A DNA stretch of 64,000 nucleotides. Origin: Variovorax paradoxus. Its GTDB lineage: Bacteria > Pseudomonadota > Gammaproteobacteria > Burkholderiales > Burkholderiaceae_C. The stretch lies in assembly GCF_022009635.1 (NCBI RefSeq), contig NZ_CP091716.1, positions 5,477,501-5,541,500 on the forward strand, written 5' to 3'. Numbering within the stretch: position 1 is the first letter of the stretch; the number at the start of each line of letters is the position of its first letter. Position numbers and translations under genes: made by a program. The notes under the pieces are model-generated. The model made no database searches, was not told the DNA's origin, and was given only the letters and a program-made list of their open reading frames with translations. This document shows, in pieces, positions 19,041 through 28,157 of the stretch.

Positions 19041-21720
19041 CGCCCAAGGGCAACCCATTGCCATTCGCCGCGAAGACTACGCCGCGCCGGCCTACTGGAT
19101 CGACACCGTCGACCTGACCTTCGACCTCGACCCCGCCAAGACCCGCGTGCTCAACCGCATGCAGATGCGCCGCAACCCCGAGGTGCCGGTGCAGCCGCTG
19201 CGCCTGGACGGCGACGAGCTGAACCTGGCGCGCGTGCTGGTCAACGGCCAGGGCGCGTCGTTCCGCATGGAGGGCGACCAGCTCGTCATCGACGGCCTGC
19301 CCGATGCTTTCGAGCTCGAACTCTTCACCACCTGCTGCCCCATCAAGAACACCAAGCTGATGGGCCTGTTCGTGAGCGAAGACACCTTCTTCACGCAGTG
19401 CGAGGCCGAGGGCTTCCGCCGCATCACCTATTTCCTCGACCGCCCGGACGTGATGGCGAGCTACACCGTCACGCTGCGCGCCGCCAAGGCCGCCTACCCG
19501 GTGCTGCTGTCGAACGGCAACCTGGTCGAGCAAGGCGAGCTGCCCGAAGGCCGGCACTTCGCCAAGTGGGTCGACCCGTTCAAGAAACCCAGCTACCTGT
19601 TCGCCCTGGTGGCGGGCAAGCTGGTGGCGCGCGAGCAGCGCATCAAGGCACGCAGCGGCAAGGAACACCTGCTGCAGGTGTACGTGCGCGCCGGCGACCT
19701 CGACAAGACCGAGCACGCGATGAACTCGCTCATCAACTCGGTGCTGTGGGACGAAGCCCGCTTCGGCCTGCCGCTGGACCTGGACCGCTTCATGATCGTC
19801 GCCACCAGCGACTTCAACATGGGCGCCATGGAGAACAAGGGCCTGAACATCTTCAACACGAAGTACGTTCTGGCCAACCAGGCCACCGCCACCGACGCCG
19901 ACTACAGCAACATCGAAAGCGTGGTCGGCCACGAGTACTTCCACAACTGGAGCGGCGACCGCGTGACCTGCCGCGACTGGTTCCAGCTCTCGCTGAAGGA
20001 AGGCCTCACCGTCTTCCGCGACCAGGAATTCAGCCAGGACCTGTGCGCCGACGCCTCGGCCCGCGCGGTGAAGCGCATCGAAGACGTTCGCGTTCTGCGC
20101 ACCGCCCAGTTCCCCGAAGACGCGGGCCCCATGGCCCACCCGGTGCGGCCCGACAGCTACATCGAGATCAGCAACTTCTACACCGTCACCATCTACGAAA
20201 AGGGTGCCGAGGTGGTGCGCATGATGCAGACGCTGGTCGGCCGCAAGGGCTTCGAGAAGGGCATCACGCTCTACTTCGAGCGCCACGACGGCCAGGCCGT
20301 GACCTGCGACGACTTCGCCCAGGCCATCGCCGACGCCAACCCCGAATCGGAACTGGCCCGCCTGCTGCCCCAGTTCAAGCGCTGGTACAGCCAGGCCGGC
20401 ACGCCGCGCCTTGCCGCCCACGGCGTGTACGACCCGGCCAACCGCAGCTACACCCTGAGCGTGGTGCAGAGCTGCCCGCCCACCCCGGGCCAGCCGGCCA
20501 AGGAACCCTTCGTCATTCCGCTGAACGTGGGCCTGCTCGACGCCAACGGCCGCGAACTGCCGCTGCAGCTCGAAGGCGAAAGCGAAGTCACGCGCGGCAC
20601 GCGCACCCTGGTGCTGTCGCGCGCCGGCGAGCAGATCACCTTCGTGGGCCTGGACGCCGAGCCGGTGCCTTCCATATTGCGCGGCTTCAGCGCGCCGGTG
20701 ATCCTCGACTTCGAGTACACCGACGCCCAGCTGCTGACCCTGCTGGCCAACGACCCCGACCCGTTCAACCGCTGGGAAGCCGGCCAGCGCCTGGGCCTGC
20801 GCGCCGCGCTGCAGGGCATCGGCGCCCTGGCGACCGACACCACGCCGGTGCTGAACGACGCCTACATCGACGCCATGCGCAGCGTGCTGCGCAACCCGCA
20901 GCTCGACGCCGCCTTCAAGGAACTGGTGCTCACGCTGCCGTCGGAAACCTACATTGCCGAGCAGCTCGAAGTGGTCGACCCGCAGCGCGTGCACCTGGTG
21001 CGCGAAGCCATGCGCGCCCAGCTGGCCACCGCCCTCTTCGCCGACTGGCAACAGGCCTACGAAGACAACCACGACACCGGCGCCTACAGCCCCGACCCGA
21101 CCTCGTCGGGCCGCCGCGCGCTGGCAGGCATGGCGCTCAACTTCCTGTGCCTGGCGGCGCGCTCCTCCGGCGACGTGGTGTGGCCGGGCAAGACGCTGCA
21201 GCGCTTCAAGGACGCGGGCAACATGACCGACCGCTTCAACGCGCTCAACGCGCTGGTGTCGTCGGGCCACACCCTGGCGGCGCAGGCGCTCGCGCGCTTC
21301 CACGCCATCTTCAAGGACGAGGCGCTGGTCATCGACAAGTGGTTCTCCCTGCAGGCCGGCGCCAGCGACCGCGGCGGCGACGTGCTGCCGCTGGTCAAGC
21401 AGCTGATGAAGCACCCCGACTTCTCGCTGAAGAACCCCAACCGCGCGCGCAGCGTGATCTTCAGCTACTGCAGCGCCAACCCCGGCGCCTTCCACCGCCC
21501 CGACGCGGCCGGCTATGTGTTCTGGAGCGAGCGCGTGATCGAGCTCGACGCCATCAACCCTCAGGTCGCCGCCCGCCTCGCGCGTGCCCTCGACCGCTGG
21601 AGCAAGCTGGCCGAGCCCTACCGCAGCGCCGCGCGCGAAGCCATCGCCCGTGTGGCCGCCAAGCCCGACCTGAGCAAGGACACGCACGAGGTCGTGACCC
21701 GCGCTCTTGCAGGCAACTGA
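19027..21720 (+). CDS. pepN: Aminopeptidase N
   Basis: 897-residue M1 zinc aminopeptidase that removes N-terminal residues from peptides (cytoplasm). Exopeptidase motif [12 protein letters not shown] and zinc site [15 protein letters not shown] with the distal Glu in [14 protein letters not shown] are complete. Length and the DUF3458-type C-terminal domains match E. coli PepN. The ATG lies inside the end of the HAD gene (14-base overlap). Confidence 0.97.
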   Translation: MLQRDAQGQPIAIRREDYAAPAYWIDTVDLTFDLDPAKTRVLNRMQMRRNPEVPVQPLRLDGDELNLARVLVNGQGASFRMEGDQLVIDGLPDAFELELFTTCCPIKNTKLMGLFVSEDTFFTQCEAEGFRRITYFLDRPDVMASYTVTLRAAKAAYPVLLSNGNLVEQGELPEGRHFAKWVDPFKKPSYLFALVAGKLVAREQRIKARSGKEHLLQVYVRAGDLDKTEHAMNSLINSVLWDEARFGLPLDLDRFMIVATSDFNMGAMENKGLNIFNTKYVLANQATATDADYSNIESVVGHEYFHNWSGDRVTCRDWFQLSLKEGLTVFRDQEFSQDLCADASARAVKRIEDVRVLRTAQFPEDAGPMAHPVRPDSYIEISNFYTVTIYEKGAEVVRMMQTLVGRKGFEKGITLYFERHDGQAVTCDDFAQAIADANPESELARLLPQFKRWYSQAGTPRLAAHGVYDPANRSYTLSVVQSCPPTPGQPAKEPFVIPLNVGLLDANGRELPLQLEGESEVTRGTRTLVLSRAGEQITFVGLDAEPVPSILRGFSAPVILDFEYTDAQLLTLLANDPDPFNRWEAGQRLGLRAALQGIGALATDTTPVLNDAYIDAMRSVLRNPQLDAAFKELVLTLPSETYIAEQLEVVDPQRVHLVREAMRAQLATALFADWQQAYEDNHDTGAYSPDPTSSGRRALAGMALNFLCLAARSSGDVVWPGKTLQRFKDAGNMTDRFNALNALVSSGHTLAAQALARFHAIFKDEALVIDKWFSLQAGASDRGGDVLPLVKQLMKHPDFSLKNPNRARSVIFSYCSANPGAFHRPDAAGYVFWSERVIELDAINPQVAARLARALDRWSKLAEPYRSAAREAIARVAAKPDLSKDTHEVVTRALAGN

Positions 21721-21746
21721 AGAAGAACCCCGAACCCGGAAGACAC

Positions 21747-22757
21747 ATGGCTCAAAAGATTTCCCTCACCCGCTACCTCGTCGAACAACAGCGCGCCGAC
21801 GGCCTTATTCCCGGCCAGCTGCGCCTGCTGCTCGAAGTGGTCGCTCGCGCCTGCAAGAGCATCAGCCAGGCCGTCAACAAGGGCGCGCTGGGCGGCGTGC
21901 TCGGCACGGCCGAGAGCGAGAACGTGCAGGGCGAGATCCAGAAGAAGCTGGACATCATCGCCAACGAAGTGCTCATCGAGGCCAACGAATGGGGCGGCCA
22001 CCTCGCGGCCATGGCCAGCGAGGAAATGGAATCCATCCACGTGGTGCCCAACCGCTACCCGCAGGGCGAATACCTGCTCATGTTCGACCCGCTGGACGGC
22101 AGCAGCAACATCGACGTGAACGTGAGCATCGGCACCATCTTCAGCGTGCTGAAGAAGCCCGACGACCACCCTGGTGTGCAGGAAAACGACTTCCTGCAGC
22201 CCGGCACGCAGCAGGTGGCGGCCGGCTACTGCATCTACGGCCCCCAGACCACCCTGGTGCTGACCGTGGGCAACGGCGTGGCCATGTTCACGCTCGACCG
22301 CGAGCAAGGCAGCTTCGTGCTGACGCAGGAAGACATCCAGATTCCGGCCGACACCAAGGAATTTGCCATCAACATGAGCAACATGCGCCACTGGGACGAG
22401 CCCGTGAAGCGCTACATCGACGAATGCCTGGCCGGCAAGGAAGGCCCGCGCGGCAAGGACTTCAACATGCGCTGGATCGCCAGCATGGTGGCCGACGTGC
22501 ACCGCATCCTGATGCGCGGCGGCGTCTTCATGTACCCGTGGGACAAGCGCGAGCCCGAAAAGGCCGGCAAGCTGCGCCTGATGTACGAGGCCAACCCCAT
22601 GAGCTGGCTGGTCGAGCAGGCAGGCGGCGCCGCCACCAACGGCAAGCAGCGCATCCTGGAGCTGCAACCCACCAAACTGCACGAGCGCGTGAGCGTGATG
22701 TTGGGTTCTAGAAACGAAGTTGAGCGATTGACGCAGTACCACGCCGAGAAAGCCTGA
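21747..22757 (+). CDS. fbp: Fructose-1,6-bisphosphatase class 1
   Basis: 336-residue gluconeogenic phosphatase converting fructose-1,6-bisphosphate to fructose-6-phosphate. Metal and substrate motifs: [31 protein letters not shown] and the C-terminal [23 protein letters not shown] 21747 begins the conserved [15 protein letters not shown]. It follows pepN by 26 bp and is followed by tRNA-Thr. Confidence 0.96.
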   Translation: MAQKISLTRYLVEQQRADGLIPGQLRLLLEVVARACKSISQAVNKGALGGVLGTAESENVQGEIQKKLDIIANEVLIEANEWGGHLAAMASEEMESIHVVPNRYPQGEYLLMFDPLDGSSNIDVNVSIGTIFSVLKKPDDHPGVQENDFLQPGTQQVAAGYCIYGPQTTLVLTVGNGVAMFTLDREQGSFVLTQEDIQIPADTKEFAINMSNMRHWDEPVKRYIDECLAGKEGPRGKDFNMRWIASMVADVHRILMRGGVFMYPWDKREPEKAGKLRLMYEANPMSWLVEQAGGAATNGKQRILELQPTKLHERVSVMLGSRNEVERLTQYHAEKA

Positions 22758-22782
22758 TTTTTTGTCTATAATCTGAGGCTTC

Positions 22783-22858
22783 GCCGGTGTAGCTCAGTCG
22801 GTAGAGCAGCTCATTCGTAATGAGAAGGTCGGGTGTTCGATTCATCTCTCCGGCACCA
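22783..22858 (+). tRNA. tRNA-Thr (anticodon CGT)
   Basis: A 76-base cloverleaf with encoded CCA. The anticodon stem-loop TCATT-CGT-AATGA puts CGT at 22816-22818. Acceptor GCCGGTG pairs with CTCCGGC with one T-T mismatch, a feature I recall from tRNA-Thr(CGT) genes of related bacteria. A TATAAT -10 box lies at 22767-22772. Directly downstream come a terminator and then an accessory, AT-richer region, so the tRNA is a candidate past integration site. Confidence 0.95.
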
Positions 22859-22861
22859 AAT

Positions 22862-22896
22862 AAAAGCCCCTGATTCGCAAGAGTCAGGGGCTTTTT
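22862..22896 (+). terminator. Rho-independent terminator after tRNA-Thr
   Basis: An 11-bp stem (AAAGCCCCTGA with TCAGGGGCTTT) around a 10-base loop leads into a T-run, four bases after the tRNA. Confidence 0.9.
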
Positions 22897-22929
22897 CCTT
22901 TCCGGCCCTTAGTCAAGCCAGCCGCGAAA

Positions 22930-23772
22930 TCAGGTTGGTTCAGACGCCTCTAGAACCCGAAGTCTTTCCCTCAGCATCAGATTCTTTGGCTGAGCGTGCT
23001 CGCCATAGTGGACTTCTCTATGGCATGCAGGGCAAAGCGCCGCAACAAATTGCGGGTGATCAGGGCCGCCGTCAGACAAGCGAGTGGTGTGGTGCGGCTC
23101 TAAGTACGGCAACCCATCGCTTCGACGAAAAGGCGCAGGCTCCTTGCAAAGCTCACAGACACCGGCCGCACGCTGCAGCACATAGTCGCGTACTGCTCGG
23201 CTGCGCTCGTATATCGTGCGGCTCCCCTTTTTGCTGTCTTCCAAGCCATTGACCTTAGAAGCGGCAATTGCCCGACGTCTCGAATCCTGAAGCGTCATGT
23301 GCTTCGCAGGCTCATCTGCCGAGGCAAGCTCGAACTGCTCCAGTCGCGTGACAGGCACGAGTCTAAAAATGATTGCCCTGCGGGAATTGCCGTCTACATC
23401 CGGCGCAATGACCCACTTGTGATCCTGATAGACAAATTCACCAAGATATTTTTGTCCCTTGCCCTTGCCGACGGCATGAAACAGGTGCAGCGCCTTGCCA
23501 TGGCTTGAATGGTTCAGCACCGCCAAGTTGCCACGGACAAATTCCATGTCGCCCTTTTGGCCTTCACCGAAGTAAAAGAAGGTGCCCTCCTCGTCGAATC
23601 GGTCGGCGTAGCCATAGCGATCGCCGCTTCCGGTGAACAGGAAGGTCACGGGGGCCTGTGCGGAATTAGATATGCCACCCTGCCGCCCCCCTCCATAGAC
23701 CAAGTGGAGATCCTGCAAGCGGCGATAGATATGCCCCAGCGTGAAGGTCGGGGGCGTTTGAGCGTCCCCCAT
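22930..23772 (-). CDS. HNH endonuclease with SRA-like N-terminal domain
   Basis: 280 residues. The C-terminal 90 residues form a zinc-type HNH nuclease: CELCKEPAPF, LEPHHTTRLSDGG, LCPACHREVHYG. The N-terminal two-thirds (FLFTGSGDRYGYADRF, GTFFYFGEGQKGDMEFVRGN) resembles the SRA-like modified-base reader of ScoMcrA-type type IV restriction enzymes, which cut DNA with methylated or phosphorothioated bases. ATG 23770-23772 preferred over a TTG further out. Divergent from the MazG/helicase pair across a 258-bp region with repeated TTAACG. Domain match made by eye. Confidence 0.8.
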   Translation of the reverse strand: MGDAQTPPTFTLGHIYRRLQDLHLVYGGGRQGGISNSAQAPVTFLFTGSGDRYGYADRFDEEGTFFYFGEGQKGDMEFVRGNLAVLNHSSHGKALHLFHAVGKGKGQKYLGEFVYQDHKWVIAPDVDGNSRRAIIFRLVPVTRLEQFELASADEPAKHMTLQDSRRRAIAASKVNGLEDSKKGSRTIYERSRAVRDYVLQRAAGVCELCKEPAPFRRSDGLPYLEPHHTTRLSDGGPDHPQFVAALCPACHREVHYGEHAQPKNLMLRERLRVLEASEPT

Positions 23773-23895
23773 CTCAATTCGCAACGAAATCAATCTGCGC
23801 CGACCGTCCAAGGGTCAATTCAACGGAGTGACAGGACTCACTTCGAGCCTGTACTCCCTGAATTGCACAGAAATTGACGTTCATCACCCGCTCCA

Positions 23896-23949
23896 AGTTA
23901 ACGATTGGTGACATACTTTAACGTCAACGTCCGCCGCAGTTAACGATTG
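23896..23949. repeat. Triple TTAACG array in divergent promoter region
   Basis: AGTTAACGATTG occurs exactly twice, at 23896-23907 and 23938-23949 (42 bp apart), and a third TTAACG core lies between them at 23918-23923. The cores start at 23898, 23918 and 23940, so they sit about two helical turns apart on one DNA face. The array lies between the HNH gene and the MazG-like gene and looks like a multi-site operator. Confidence 0.55.
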
Positions 23950-24030
23950 CCTCGCAGACGCGCTGTTCTTAGATGTAAGCAAGACCGCTCGCTGGCATCG
24001 CATTGGCCATGAAAGACGCAAAAACCCCAC

Positions 24031-24444
24031 ATGACTGACGCCAGCAATTCGACGTCAAACACGGCACTCGTAGACCTCTCACAACTCGCAGCACACCTGG
24101 AGCAGTTTGCAGACGAGCGCGATTGGGCCCAGTTCCATTCACCCAAAAACTTAGTAATGGCACTGACCGGCGAAGTCGGCGAACTGAACGAAATCTTCCA
24201 GTGGATGCCGGAAGAAGCCTCCAAGGCGGCTGGCCAAGACCCCCAAACGGCTCGCGCTGTGCAAGACGAGATCGCGGACGTCTTGCTCTATCTCGTTCGC
24301 CTGTCTTCCGTACTGGGCGTGGACCTCAACGCCGCCGTTCAACAAAAGCTGAAGGCAAACGCCCTGCGCTACCCCGCAGACAAGGTACGCGGCAGCAGCA
24401 AGAAGCACAGCCGGCCTGAAGCCGGCGAATCTGGGAAGGATTGA
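24031..24444 (+). CDS. MazG-like nucleotide pyrophosphohydrolase
   Basis: 137 residues. Metal-binding helices of the all-alpha NTP pyrophosphatase fold are visible: LTGEVGELNEIFQW (EXXE) and DEIADVLLYLVRLS (EXXD). This small form resembles the dCTP/iMazG branch that cleaves (d)NTPs to (d)NMPs. It ends one base before the GTG start of the helicase-like gene, so the two are translated together. In this context nucleotide depletion or cleansing during phage attack is a fair guess but unproven. Confidence 0.88.
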   Translation: MTDASNSTSNTALVDLSQLAAHLEQFADERDWAQFHSPKNLVMALTGEVGELNEIFQWMPEEASKAAGQDPQTARAVQDEIADVLLYLVRLSSVLGVDLNAAVQQKLKANALRYPADKVRGSSKKHSRPEAGESGKD

Positions 24445-24445
24445 T

Positions 24446-26323
24446 GTGATCGTCTACGAGGCAGACAAGAAGCAATTTCTCAGCGACAACAACGACCGGG
24501 ATATCGAAGACGTCATCCTCGCCAAGTACCTCGGAGCCACCGGCCGCAAAGTGCCGGCGGCAGAGATGAGGTCATGGCGTGATTCGCTCGGCTACATGTC
24601 AAAGGTACTCAGTGACTCTGAAATTCCGGACGACGTCGGCGTGGCCGTCGAACTGCACATCCCGCAAAGCTCCAAACGCATCGATATCAGCTTGACCGGT
24701 CGAGGTCACGACAACGCGAAGAACGTCGTCATCGTCGAACTAAAGCAATGGGACAAGGTGAAGTCCTCTATGAAGGACGCACTGGTCAGCACCTACCTCG
24801 GCGGCGGACACCGCGAAGTCGTGCACCCCTCGTACCAAGCGTGGTCCTATGCCTCTCTGCTGGAGGGCTTCAACGAGGCCGTCTACTCCGGTGGCATCGC
24901 CGTACAAGCCTGCGCTTATCTGCATAACTACGAGCGCGACGGCGTCATCGACTCGGACCACTACGCCGATTACATTGCGAAGGCACCGCTGTTTCTTCGG
25001 GGCGAGACCGAACGAGGCTTGCTGCGCACCTTCATCAAGCAGCACATCAAGTTCGGCGACCCGAAGGTGCTCTACGAACTGGCTAACGGCCGCATACGGC
25101 CATCAAAGGCGCTCAGCGACAGCCTTGCAGGTTTGTTGAAGGGGAACGCCGAATTCATCTTGATCGATGATCAGAAAGAGGTTTACGAGCACATCTTGGC
25201 CGCAGGCCGATCCGCATCGAGCGCGAGTCCCAAGGTAGTGATCGTCGAAGGCGGACCGGGGACTGGCAAGACAGTGCTCGCCATCAACGCATTGGTCACC
25301 CTGATGGGTGCCGGCCTCAACTGCAAGTACGTTTCGAAGAACGCAGCGCCCAGACGTGTCTATGAGACCAAGCTCGTGGGCACGATGAAGCGCACGCACT
25401 ACGCCAACCTCTTCACGGGCTCTGGTGGCTTCATCGATACGCCCGCCGATCAGTTCGACGTGTTGATCGTGGATGAGGCGCATCGGCTGAACGAGAAGAG
25501 CGGCTTGTACGGAAATCTCGGCGAAAACCAGGTCAAGGAACTCATTGCTGCCGCCAAGTGCACGGTGTTCTTCATCGACGAAGACCAGCGCGTAACGCTG
25601 AGCGACATCGGCACCAAGAAGACCATCCGTGAATTCGGTGTTGGCAAGGGCGCTGAGGTGTCGGAGCACGAACTGGCCTCGCAGTTCAGGTGCAGCGGCT
25701 CGGACGGATACATCGCTTGGCTCGACAACACCCTCGATGTACGCGAGACCGCCAACAACACGCTCACGACAGCCGAGTTCGACTTTCAAGTATTCGGCAC
25801 ACCCGGCGAGCTGCATGAATCGATCGCGGCGAAGAATACGGCAGGTACGGCACGCGTGGTCGCTGGCTACTGCTGGCCGTGGACCAGCAAGAAAGACCCG
25901 AAGTCCTTCGACATCGTTATTGGTGACTACCGCAAGCGCTGGAACCTAGACGTCGACGGAAGCCTGTGGATCATTGCGCCGAACTCGATCAACGAGGTGG
26001 GCTGCATTCACACCTGTCAAGGTCTGGAGGTGGACTACATCGGGGTCATCATCGGACCAGATTTGATCGTGCGAAACGGACACGTCCAGACCGTGCCGGC
26101 AGCACGAGACCGCTTCGACAAGACGCTGCGCGGCTACAAGACCCGCTTCAAGAAGAACCCCGAAAGCGCCGCTGCAGAAGCGGATCTCATCATCAAGAAC
26201 ACCTACCGCACACTGATGACACGCGGCATGAAGGGGTGTTACGTCTACTGCAGCGACGAAGAGACCGCCAACTACTTTCGCGAGCGGCTGTCACCCGGCG
26301 CGCTCGCTGCGGCTTCGCCATAG
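24446..26323 (+). CDS. DUF2075/Schlafen-like ATPase with N-terminal nuclease-like domain
   Basis: 625 residues. N-terminal domain contains RIDISLTGR...VVIVELKQW (about residues 75-100), the D-X(n)-ExK pattern of PD-(D/E)XK nucleases. The second part is a superfamily 1 helicase-like ATPase: Walker A GGPGTGKT near residue 270, Walker B VLIVDEAHRL near 340, and late motifs HTCQGLEVDYIGVIIG and NTYRTLMTRGMKGCYVY, typical of DUF2075/Schlafen group 3 proteins. GTG 24446 is preceded by AAGGA. MazG plus DUF2075 pairs recur in bacterial islands, to my memory; function untested. Confidence 0.86.
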   Translation: MIVYEADKKQFLSDNNDRDIEDVILAKYLGATGRKVPAAEMRSWRDSLGYMSKVLSDSEIPDDVGVAVELHIPQSSKRIDISLTGRGHDNAKNVVIVELKQWDKVKSSMKDALVSTYLGGGHREVVHPSYQAWSYASLLEGFNEAVYSGGIAVQACAYLHNYERDGVIDSDHYADYIAKAPLFLRGETERGLLRTFIKQHIKFGDPKVLYELANGRIRPSKALSDSLAGLLKGNAEFILIDDQKEVYEHILAAGRSASSASPKVVIVEGGPGTGKTVLAINALVTLMGAGLNCKYVSKNAAPRRVYETKLVGTMKRTHYANLFTGSGGFIDTPADQFDVLIVDEAHRLNEKSGLYGNLGENQVKELIAAAKCTVFFIDEDQRVTLSDIGTKKTIREFGVGKGAEVSEHELASQFRCSGSDGYIAWLDNTLDVRETANNTLTTAEFDFQVFGTPGELHESIAAKNTAGTARVVAGYCWPWTSKKDPKSFDIVIGDYRKRWNLDVDGSLWIIAPNSINEVGCIHTCQGLEVDYIGVIIGPDLIVRNGHVQTVPAARDRFDKTLRGYKTRFKKNPESAAAEADLIIKNTYRTLMTRGMKGCYVYCSDEETANYFRERLSPGALAAASP

Positions 26324-26362
26324 AGAGGGTCGGCGCAGCAAAGTGCGCGCCGACCGATCTCC

Positions 26363-26635
26363 TCAGGCGCGTTGCTGATCCATCGCATGAAGCCTTTGCA
26401 GCAGCTCCTGGGCGAGCCGGGCGATGTCGTCCGCCAAGTCGGACGCGAGCCACATGAGGTTGTCTCGATGCCGCTCGCCGATTTCTTCGAACCAGCCACT
26501 CCGGTCGCCGTAGCAGCAGCTCAGCAGAGATTGCATTTGGGACAACTTGTTCTCAAGAATGTCCAAGGCGTCGGGCCCAGTGGCGATGTGGTGGGATGAG
26601 GGCGTGTTTTGCCCGGCGATAATTCGATCAGCCAT
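26363..26635 (-). CDS. Small helical hypothetical protein
   Basis: 90 residues, ATG start, not recognised. The C-terminal 65 residues (DALDILENKLSQMQSLLSCC, LASDLADDIARLAQELLQRL) are predicted helical with heptad-like spacing, so a small helical bundle or coiled coil is likely. It resembles in layout short Pseudomonas/Burkholderia proteins of unknown role. Convergent with the helicase-like gene. Confidence 0.6.
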   Translation of the reverse strand: MADRIIAGQNTPSSHHIATGPDALDILENKLSQMQSLLSCCYGDRSGWFEEIGERHRDNLMWLASDLADDIARLAQELLQRLHAMDQQRA

Positions 26636-26678
26636 TTGATGTGCTTGCTTTCCAAAGTACGTGCACGTTGATTGGTCA

Positions 26679-26710
26679 GACGGCCATGGTGTTAGCGCAC
26701 CTTGGCCGTC
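26679..26710. other. Strong imperfect hairpin
   Basis: GACGGCCATGGTG and CACCTTGGCCGTC pair at 12 of 13 positions around a 6-base loop and are followed on the plus strand by GCCTTTTG. It lies in a 232-bp gap between small genes. It could be a terminator on the plus strand or a 5' structure of the small gene at 26363-26635. Nothing else is seen in the gap. Confidence 0.45.
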
Positions 26711-26867
26711 GCCTTTTGTGCCTCACATCGACATCGCGCGGTGTGCATCGATGTCCCGCCGTGAGGCGCGGCGACCGACAAATGTAAGAAGAGAAATGCC
26801 GCATTGGCACGCTGTGGCGCACGAACAATGCGTATCCGCGCAATTTGCCCGCACCCGGAACTCGCCG

Positions 26868-27206
26868 CTATCGAGGCATCAGCTGCTGTAGTTCCGCGCA
26901 GGTTAGCTGAAGGCCATCAGCGTGCATTGCCAACGGCACGCCAAGCGTCTTTTCCAGGCTCTTGAGCCACCGGAAGAAATCGACGGTGTGAGCTTCGTCG
27001 GCCTCGGTCATCTCGAAAATTCCGTTGCTCGCATGCGATCGCTGGACGAGCTCGATGAGCGAGACGAACGACGCCAAATCCTTCGCGATGTCGGCAGTGT
27101 CCAGTGCACGCATATCGCGGATCAGGCCCAGCTCTTCCTGCATCGGCATCACGGTCGGCCGCGTTGCCCAATATGCCAACAGCTTGCCGGGGGCCATCGC
27201 GGTCAT
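26868..27206 (-). CDS. Hypothetical protein
   Basis: 112 residues with ATG at 27204-27206, four bases after the stop of the gene before it; a longer frame upstream looks out of character. Segments GLIRDMRALDTADIAKDLASF and AHTVDFFRWLKSLEKTLGVP look like a helical soluble protein. Not recognised. Third gene in a minus-strand row of unknown genes beside the payload island, so an orphan immunity or accessory defence role is possible. Confidence 0.55.
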   Translation of the reverse strand: MTAMAPGKLLAYWATRPTVMPMQEELGLIRDMRALDTADIAKDLASFVSLIELVQRSHASNGIFEMTEADEAHTVDFFRWLKSLEKTLGVPLAMHADGLQLTCAELQQLMPR

Positions 27207-27210
27207 GGGC

Positions 27211-27657
27211 CTACAGGCTCTCGAAGAAGTAGGCCAGCACTGTGCCGTCGGCGAATCCCTTATCGAACATTTCGTCCGAAAGAGACCGCGCAGCATCATC
27301 GAAGGAAATTTGGTCGAACTTCCGGTCTTGCAGCACCTTCACGATCGGTGCACACAGCTTGGCAAGCTCCGCGTGATCGACAGCAAGCTGCTTCACACCG
27401 CCGGTCATGACGTACGGCAAGACCACGAAAACGCGCAGGTCGAAGCGGACATAGAAGCGCGCCTGCATTTCCTTGCTGAACTCGCATTCGATCAGATGCG
27501 AGTACCGATCGTTAGCGGGGCCGCGGCCTGTGGCGTGCGCCGTGGCTGCACCGAAGGCGTGGAGCACTTCGGACAGTTCGTGAGCGGGCGCATCGGGCAG
27601 CGGCCCGAAGTCTCTTGCGGCGGCGAAAGATTCGAGTTTCCGGATAGTCGGCGTCAT
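27211..27657 (-). CDS. Hypothetical protein
   Basis: 148 residues, ATG start, soluble, mixed alpha/beta by appearance (RFYVRFDLRVFVVLPYVM is a likely pair of strands). Not recognised. It is followed four bases later by the 112-residue gene, suggesting an operon with it and with the gene at 27721-28047. Confidence 0.62.
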   Translation of the reverse strand: MTPTIRKLESFAAARDFGPLPDAPAHELSEVLHAFGAATAHATGRGPANDRYSHLIECEFSKEMQARFYVRFDLRVFVVLPYVMTGGVKQLAVDHAELAKLCAPIVKVLQDRKFDQISFDDAARSLSDEMFDKGFADGTVLAYFFESL

Positions 27658-27720
27658 GGCAAGTTCAGGGGCGAATCAAGCGATCTCGTGTCGACAGGCT
27701 CTCGCACAAAGTCGCGGGCA

Positions 27721-28047
27721 TCAGTCACAGAACGCCGCAAGCCCCATGCCCCGTTCCTCGGCACGATCAAGAATCCCCCGAATCGCCTTGAATGCAGCGG
27801 TCTGCCCGCTATGAGCGCCAAGCGAGCTGGTGTTCTCGTCGAACACACGCTGCATCGTCACGATCTGCTCGAGGGGCAGCAGAGAGTCATCGAAGTAGGA
27901 GAGGTTTGCGCCCGCCTGCCCGCACTGGTCGAACACAACGGCCAACGAGCGATGCGCATCGAAGTCGATGGAGCCCGCATGCACCAACCCGCGCGGGTCC
28001 TTGGGCATGGTGCTGCATGAAGATGGGACGAAGTAGATGTCGAGCAT
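27721..28047 (-). CDS. Hypothetical protein
   Basis: 108 residues, ATG start, not recognised. It contains MLDIYFVPSS, a short beta-like start, and HSGQTAAFKAIRGILDRAEE, a likely helix. First of three unknown genes on the minus strand, downstream of the Rhs toxin and its immunity candidate. Confidence 0.6.
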   Translation of the reverse strand: MLDIYFVPSSCSTMPKDPRGLVHAGSIDFDAHRSLAVVFDQCGQAGANLSYFDDSLLPLEQIVTMQRVFDENTSSLGAHSGQTAAFKAIRGILDRAEERGMGLAAFCD

Positions 28048-28157
28048 TGGTGCATCGGGGCCACATTCAACACCGCAGCATCAGGGGGTAGCAGTCCTCG
28101 AACGATCCCCTGCTGGGACAGATCGAGCGCATCTGGTCTTCGGTGTCGCTACCTCGA

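Noticed and set aside
18787..21687. A 966-codon open frame opposite pepN and other long antisense frames such as 35558-39277 (+)
   Set aside because: Very high GC makes stop codons rare in the shadow frames; composition is Arg/Ala/His-rich, no motifs, and the opposite strand carries a well-identified gene.
22833..23252. A 139-codon plus-strand frame over the tRNA end and HNH gene
   Set aside because: It begins inside the tRNA and runs opposite a clear HNH nuclease domain.
22783..28100. Duplicate of the tRNA-Thr 3' end as an island attachment site
   Set aside because: I looked for the CTCCGGCACCA-type end downstream and found no second copy in the window.
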